Assembly: GCA_037178625.1 (NCBI GenBank)
Contig: CM074131.1
Span: 1,984,001-2,048,000, forward strand
From: Skeletonema tropicum
Lineage: Eukaryota > Bacillariophyta > Thalassiosirophyceae > Thalassiosirales > Thalassiosiraceae
Direction: 5' to 3'
Length of the DNA stretch: 64,000 nt
Positions 61,317 through 64,000 of the stretch are shown here, piece after piece. Under the pieces are notes generated by a model that ran no database searches, was not told the DNA's origin, and was given only the letters and a program-made list of their open reading frames with translations. How positions within the stretch are numbered: the stretch's first letter is position 1; each line of letters starts with the position of its first letter. A program made the position numbers and the translations under genes.

Positions 61317-63989
61317 TTAAACAGCCACACCAAGGTCATTGCCACACCAAGTGTCAAGGCAAGTATCCACCAATTGCGGGCTAACCGCCTTCTCATCCAT
61401 AAACACATCTACAAGTGCACTACCTATTCCGGGACTTTTCACTGTACCTTGTACATTCCCGTCCACGCTTACACCGACTCCCTCCTCAGTACAGTCGAAA
61501 CGGAAAATGGTGCCCTTGGTTGCCTGCCCTCCCTTGGCTGCCACTCCTTGAACAATCAAGTTCTCGAGCTCTTTCACATCAGATCCAGACCCACCCTGCC
61601 GTGGCTTCACACCCTCGGCAATGGCCTCTGCGATTGTCTTTCCATCTGCCTTGAAGGTCATCTCTAACAAGAAAGATGTGGTCGGTGAAGATGGGCTGAA
61701 TGTGCGGGCCGCATTCCGTAGTGCAACCTGTGCTTCCTTCTTTTGCTTCCCATTCGGAAACGGCGACAAAGCTTCGAGGGTGGTGGGAGATGAGTACATG
61801 GCGACGGCATAAACGTTGATAATGGCCTTCTTGCGCACACCGCAGCCAACAAGATAAAGACCATCGTCAAGCTTTCAGTTGAATGATACTCCTGTAGCCT
61901 TCTCCTTCAGAGACTGTGCTTTGGATTCTACCAACGCGTTTCTCTCAGCTTGAACCTGTTGTGCATTCGATTCAGGTTCAGGCGCAGGCTCGGGAGTACT
62001 GTCCCTCGGCATTGTCGAAGTAACCTTCTTCTTTTCGGCGCTGCTGATCTTTGCTAATATATTGTCCTTCTCTTCTTGAATTCCACTTCCACACCACGTG
62101 TCCAGACAATTATTAACCAACTGCGGGCTGACAGCATTCTCGTCCATAAATACACTTACAAAGGCAGCTCCTAATCCGTCGCTTAGTACTTCTCCTTGAG
62201 CATCACCATCGACGCAAACGCTAACACCTTCCTTGGAACAATCAAAACGGAAATTCATTCCTCTAGTTGCTTGTCCACCTTTGCTTTGTACTCCATCAAA
62301 GATAAGTTCCTCCAACACTGCTACGTCAGCTTCTTGACCGCTGTGCCGACGAGCTACGCTGTTCGCAATAGCTTGCGATATCGTTTTGGCATCTGCTTTG
62401 AAAGCCATTTCGATAACAAAAGAGGTATGCGAAGATGAGTCAAATGTTCGAGCGGCATTCAAGAGTCCGATTCGTGCTTCTTCGTCCTCTTGTTGATGAG
62501 GAGACAACAATTCCATCATTGACGGTTGAGAATACATTGCAACTCCGTAGAGGTTTATCATGGCCTTTTTCCTCACACCAGCACCAACCAGGTACAGATT
62601 CAGTTCGTCATCGAGTTTGGCATCAAATGTGATGCCAGTAGCTTGCTCTGTGATTGGCTTCACTTTTGATTCCACAACCTGTGACAATGCCTCGCTATCA
62701 TATCCAGCTTGAGTGACATCAACATCTGCATTCAATTGCTCGTTCAACCATTTCAATCTTGCAAGCTCATCCTGAAGTTGCAGCAATCTATATTCTGGAG
62801 CAGAAGGATCGCAGTTTAGTGACTTCAACCCTGGTGGTGCTGCTTCACATAACTCATCAAGTACATCTGGTGGTAATGGTTCAATAGGCTTTTGCAGCTC
62901 GGTATCAAGAATTTCCATGGCGTTTGCTTCAATTGTGTTAACAACTTCACTTTCAGATTCCGAGAAGATGTCTTTTATTTTGCCCATAAGCGAATCATCT
63001 TCTTCGGCATCATTTGATGGCAGCTCATCATCGTAACTTGCCCCGAATGACACTTTATCACCCAAGTTACTAACGATCATCCATTTTGTCTGCAGCAAAT
63101 GGCTGGCCGCATTGCTTCTTTTGATCTGGTATACTCCAGAAAATGGCCCATTCAAATCCCTGCAAAAGTTGAAGAATAAAATATATAGGGCCAACAGCCC
63201 CGAAAAAAGCAAAGAAGCTTCTACAGGTGGATTGCTCAAATCTTCCACCACTTCCAACGAGGCAGTGACGTAGGCAACAATACTGACAAATGATAGAGAA
63301 GTAATTAGCAGGAAATGGGTTGGCGGTAGTGACGACGCTTCATCAGACAAGCGAAGTGCGCGTGATTCAGTAATTTGCTGTAGTTCACCACGCAACATTC
63401 CACAAATACTCTCTTGACGAGCGGAGAAGTTATCGTTGCATCCATTCAGATAGTGATAGTCATCAACTATTGCTAACAGGTTCGCGTATGTATCCGCCTT
63501 CATAACACTGAGCAATTCCAAGCCCCTTGTCCGCGAGAGCATGATACGAACTTGGTTCGCAACGAGTTGAAGGGACTCTACGGCCCACTCTTCTTCTTCT
63601 GCAAAGAGCGATAACAAATTCCTTGTAATTTGGCTCAGCAGCATGGCTTCAGTCGACACATTTTCTTGGATCCGTGTGAACCGCTGATACAGCACAGAGA
63701 GCGTCAAAGAGAGGAGTGTGGCATACAACACTCCAATATTGGGGGCAATCTGTCCAACAACCACACTAAAATCTTCAGGGCTTCCAGTTCGAAAGTTGAT
63801 AAATAACTTACACCACAATGGAAATGTAAGGTAGCCAAAACCAACTACAGACGCCCTGAACACACCCTTGCTCCAATAAGTTTCCTTGAACGTCCCAGGT
63901 TCTTGGGTTAGATCATCAAGTGTGGGTGGTTCATTCAGATGATCCTTATCCAATAAATCTGAATTCCCATACTGACGCGTGGTCATCAT
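61317..63989 (-). CDS. DUF4239 membrane domain fused to two chalcone-isomerase-like domains, with in-frame TGA
   Basis: The frame from 63989 runs unbroken to a single TGA at 61875-61877 and continues in the same frame to 61317, about 890 codons in all. The N-terminal ~300 residues have four hydrophobic segments (VVGFGYLTFPLWCKLFI, VLYATLLSLTLSVLY, FLLITSLSFVSIVAYV, ALYILFFNF) with the layout of DUF4239/bestrophin-like membrane proteins. An acidic linker follows. Two chalcone-isomerase-like domains come next (about 62640-62085 and 61890-61317), each with GAGVRKKA/GCGVRKKA, a VAMYS segment, a KGGQAT(R/K)G segment and VSPQLV..CLDTWCG. The TGA aligns to the Ala codon of FDAKLDDEL in the first copy. 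CHI-like folds bind fatty acids or flavonoid precursors; the fusion's role is unknown. Confidence 0.75.
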
Positions 63990-64000
63990 TACATATTTGT

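Overview
The window reads as nuclear DNA of a photosynthetic stramenopile, most likely a centric diatom. Several predicted proteins begin with a signal peptide followed by an ASAFAP-like Ala/Ser-x-Phe cleavage motif, which is the diatom plastid-import signature (lumenal PsbP-like protein at 11.1-12.1 kb, FtsH at 56.4 kb, small protein at 29.2 kb, MDP-1 fusion at 20.3 kb). Genes are dense, lie on both strands, and carry few, short GT-AG introns (about 69-150 nt). The genus is inference; no organism marker is present.

Layout. 1-5.06 kb is a tandem array of about 27 copies of a 184-bp unit with higher-order duplications. 5.4-9.7 kb is a transposon cluster: a 480-bp inverted-repeat element, a MULE-type DNA transposon with 90-bp terminal inverted repeats and an 11-bp target duplication, and a 286-bp MITE-like element inserted exactly at the right tip of the MULE. 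From 9.8 kb on it is an ordinary gene-rich arm: secernin, lumenal PsbP-like protein, a damaged unknown gene overlapping a TRF4-type poly(A) polymerase, TAF12, a MDP-1/cold-shock/ASCH fusion diverging from a LicD/CCT/StrG-like fusion, ribosomal protein eS26, a PEP-mutase-family lyase, mitochondrial Lon, plastid and unknown proteins, a codanin-1-like gene, MTR4 helicase, a thioredoxin-like protein, a macrodomain protein, a membrane AKR-like protein, thiolase, an ITFG2-like protein, Nudix-IF2B, ATG1/ULK kinase, REV7, plastid FtsH, a TPR methyltransferase, NDUFB7 and a DUF4239-chalcone-isomerase-like fusion at the right edge.

The genes do not form one pathway. Themes are RNA processing (TRF4 and MTR4 are the two TRAMP-complex partners, here about 20 kb apart), organelle proteolysis (Lon, FtsH), nutrient signalling/autophagy (ITFG2-like and ATG1, 2 kb apart), and chromatin/DNA repair (codanin-1-like, TAF12, REV7). 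The most unusual content is the set of multi-domain fusions, especially the divergent pair at 18.9-23.2 kb.

Caution: at least eight recognisable genes are interrupted by apparent single-base frame breaks or one in-frame stop, while long genes such as Lon, FtsH and AKR-like are intact. Long-read consensus errors are the simplest explanation for many, but each is listed because some could be real introns, recoding or decay. All assignments come from reading the sequence; no searches were run.
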